Part shown: positions 61,783-64,000 of the stretch, piece by piece | Position numbering within the stretch: position 1 is the first letter of the stretch | Layout: every line of letters starts with the position of its first letter | NCBI RefSeq assembly: GCF_008831285.2 | Contig: NC_045144.1 | Span: forward strand, 13,877,858-13,941,857 | Reading direction: 5' to 3' | Length of the DNA stretch: 64,000 bases | Source of the DNA: Nymphaea colorata | Lineage: Eukaryota; Streptophyta; Magnoliopsida; Nymphaeales; Nymphaeaceae | The notes under the pieces: model-generated | Databases searched by the model: none | What the model saw: only the letters and a program-made list of their open reading frames with translations | What the model was told of the DNA's origin: nothing | Position numbers and translations under genes: made by a program

Positions 61783-64000
61783 TCAAGTATACAATTTCTT
61801 AAGATGCAAAGCATTAATTGGATCAAGGATTTCAACCCCATCGGCATCAATCAGCCGACAAGAATTGTGAGGTAGAACCTCTTTGACAACATATGGTTCT
61901 TCCCAGTTCGGTGCTCGTTTCCTTTGGGTCTACTCCTGAGTGAAACTATGGATCCTAGTACAATTACCTGAAATTTTCTTTCATTGACCGATTTGGCATA
62001 ATGTTGGGCAACTCTCTTGCGATAGAATTCAGCATGCTCTACTGCTTGTAGCCTTTTCTTGTCTAAAAGGTCTGATTGAGCAAGTCTCAGTTTTTTATAC
62101 TTGATAATTGGGAGTTCAATGAGAGCAGCAAATTTCATTGCAGGTTTTTGGACATGTAATAGAAAGACAATATGTTCCATATACTAATTCTGTTGGTGTA
62201 GCATTGGTGGGTATTTGAATTGTTGTTCGATATGCCTAAAGTGCTTTGTGCATTTTCTCATGCCAATCTTGGCCTATTTCAACAGTCCTTTTTAAAACAT
62301 GAATCAAAATCTTATCGGTTGTTTTTACCTTACCATTACCTTGAGGGTAATATAGGGCAGAGAAGTGATGTTGTATTTTGTGTTTGTGACAGAGATTGCG
62401 TACTTTTTCATTTTTAAAATGAGTACCATTGTCAGAAATGATATCATGTGGGATGTCAAATCTGCACAAAAAGTTTTTATGAATGAAGGACACTACATGT
62501 CGTCCTTTGATTGTCTTTAAAGTGATTGCTTCCACCCATTTGGTAGAGTAATTTGTGGCTGCAAGAAAATACTGTGTCCATTTGTGGTAGGTGGATTGAT
62601 CGGACCAACCATGTCGAAGGCCCACATTGAGAATAGCTAGAATGAGCTGACTAAATGAAGGTATGTTGTTGGAGCATGAATTGATGATGCATGCAACTGA
62701 CATTTGATGCACTTTTTGATAAATTGGTGATAGTCTCCCTACATTGTGGGCGAATAGTACCTTGCTCTGACTATCTATTTGATAATGGTCTGCTACACTA
62801 CATTTCCCTTGCCCATTCCTTCATGGGCTTCTTGAATGACTTCTAGTGCCTCATTTGTATCGAGACATCTAGCATAGTCTGTGTTAAATCCTCTTTTGTA
62901 TAGGATGTCGGCTAAATTGAAATATCTTGAAGACATGTGTCTCAGAGCTCTTTGCTCTTTTCGAGACATTTCAGGTGGAAGTGTTCTTATTTAGAGAAAA
63001 TCTTTGATGTTCTGATACTACGGTGTTTCTTTGTTTTCTACTTGTAACACTTGTTCTAGTATGACAAAAGATGGTTGTTCGAGTCTTCCAACTTCAAAAG
63101 ATCTGATAGATTCTCCAGGTTTGAAGGCTATGGTAGAGCTTAAACTAGCCAAACCATCCGCAATTGGGTTAAATTCTCTTTTGACATGTAAGAGTTGATA
63201 TTCTTCGAATTGTCTTAAGAAGAAAGTTGATAATTCTTGATATGGATCAATTTCTGATCTTTAACTTGCCAATCTCCATTGATCTAACTGACAACTAAAA
63301 GAGAATCTCCAAAAATTCAAACTCTTTGCAGTTTAAATTTGAGAAGCATTTTGAGTCCTTGTATTAAGGCATCGTATTTTGTCATATTATGAGTGTAGGA
63401 AAAATTCAATTTGAGGGAGTAAGGAATCATTTCCTTTTCTGGTGTAATGAAAATTATCCCAATGTCTACCCCAGTTGTGCTTTTAGATCCATCAAAATGC
63501 ACCTTTCAAATTGGATTTGGTTCGGTCGTTAGGATTTTCTCATCTAAAAAATCATCGTTTGTTCTAATTTCTTCAGATAGAGAAAATCTGTCAATTGATC
63601 TGCGATGGCTTGACTTTTGATTTATTTCTATGACATGTATTCTAAATTATATTGCATCAACAAAACTTGCCACTTTGCTATCCTTCCATTTAGAAATGGT
63701 CATTCAATGATATATTTGAGTGGATTAAGTTTGGATAAAATTTTAACTTCACATGTCAATAAGTAATGCCTTAATTTTTGACATATCTATACCAAGGCTA
63801 AGCAAGTTTTGTCCATGTGTGAGTAGTTCTTTTCATACTGCACACGTGTCTTACTGACGTAATAAATGGCATGTTCTATTCGACATCCTTCTTCATATTG
63901 AGCCAAAAATCCACCGCAAGCTGAATTTTTAACTGTGATATAAAGAAGTAGAGGTTTTCCCAGAATTGAGGGTTTTAAAATTGGCGGGCAAAGAGGGTAC
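61783..64000 (-). pseudogene. pol: Pol of element B, frameshifted, two catalytic residues lost
   Basis: The frame runs in pieces: second RNase H (63317-63502, FDGSKSTTGVDIGI), integrase core (62236-62712, SDNGTHF intact) and C-terminal part (61851-62180). The stop corresponds to 61783-61785. In the second RNase H, AEYEA of element A is TKYDA, so the first catalytic glutamate is lysine. In the integrase, GQAEAT is GKVKTT, so the DDE glutamate is also lysine. The first integrase Asp (WAFDMVGP) is still encoded near 62620 but in another frame from the remainder. The HHCC finger is interrupted near 62750. This copy could not encode a working integrase. Confidence 0.9.

Larger units (their letters stand above)
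56828..64000 (-). mobile_element. Ty3/gypsy Tat/Ogre-type LTR retrotransposon B, 3' portion, decayed
   Basis: A relative of element A on the opposite strand. From right to left: pol from the reverse transcriptase end (the edge matches about base 285 of A), spacer, polypurine tract and full 3' LTR. Pol is broken, so this copy is non-autonomous. Its 5' half is outside the window. Confidence 0.93.

Overview
The window is plant nuclear DNA, almost certainly from a flowering plant. The evidence is plant-type Ty3/gypsy elements with a second RNase H domain, Ty1/copia elements primed by initiator tRNA-Met, hAT remnants, a FAR1-type DNA-binding fragment and one intronless VQ-motif gene. The sequence is AT-rich, repeat-dense and gene-poor. 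I could not name the species from it.

Layout. Both edges are occupied by the 3' halves of two related Ty3/gypsy elements of the Tat/Ogre type, in opposite orientation, so their ~3.8-3.9 kb 3' LTRs both point inward. Element A is + strand: pol 1-2510, LTR 3572-7398. Element B is - strand: broken pol 61783-64000, LTR 56828-60721. A keeps an open pol frame with all visible catalytic residues. B is frameshifted and has lost a catalytic glutamate in both the second RNase H and the integrase. Between them lie: a ~205-bp tandem repeat (8692-9476); two head-to-tail copies of a decayed copia protease module (9.8-10.5 kb); a three-unit tandem repeat (11.7-14.5 kb) whose middle unit is split by a 1.1-kb hAT-type element with a perfect 8-bp target duplication; several short MITE-like insertions; a decayed - strand copia element (19.1-21.3 kb); and the only convincing intact host gene, a VQ-motif protein resembling MKS1 (23538-24221).

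From 25756 to 30542 there is a full-length but dead - strand copia element with both LTRs, PBS, PPT and a near-perfect 5-bp target duplication. From 30.5 to 43.7 kb the DNA is mostly featureless AT-rich sequence with microsatellites, MITE-like pieces and a FAR1-like pseudogene (38968-39440). A second, truncated + strand copia element (43691-47345) follows. Then come a hAT transposase remnant (47674-48031), a diverged tandem repeat with a ~280-bp foldback at its first junction (48.07-50.05 kb), and an eight-unit minisatellite (53934-54300).

Function. Nothing here forms an operon or pathway. The interesting content is repeat biology: nested insertion, tandem amplification of transposon-derived units and foldback formation around one probable defence-signalling gene. 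I found no evidence of a previously undescribed multi-gene system. All homology calls are by eye from motifs; no database search was possible.
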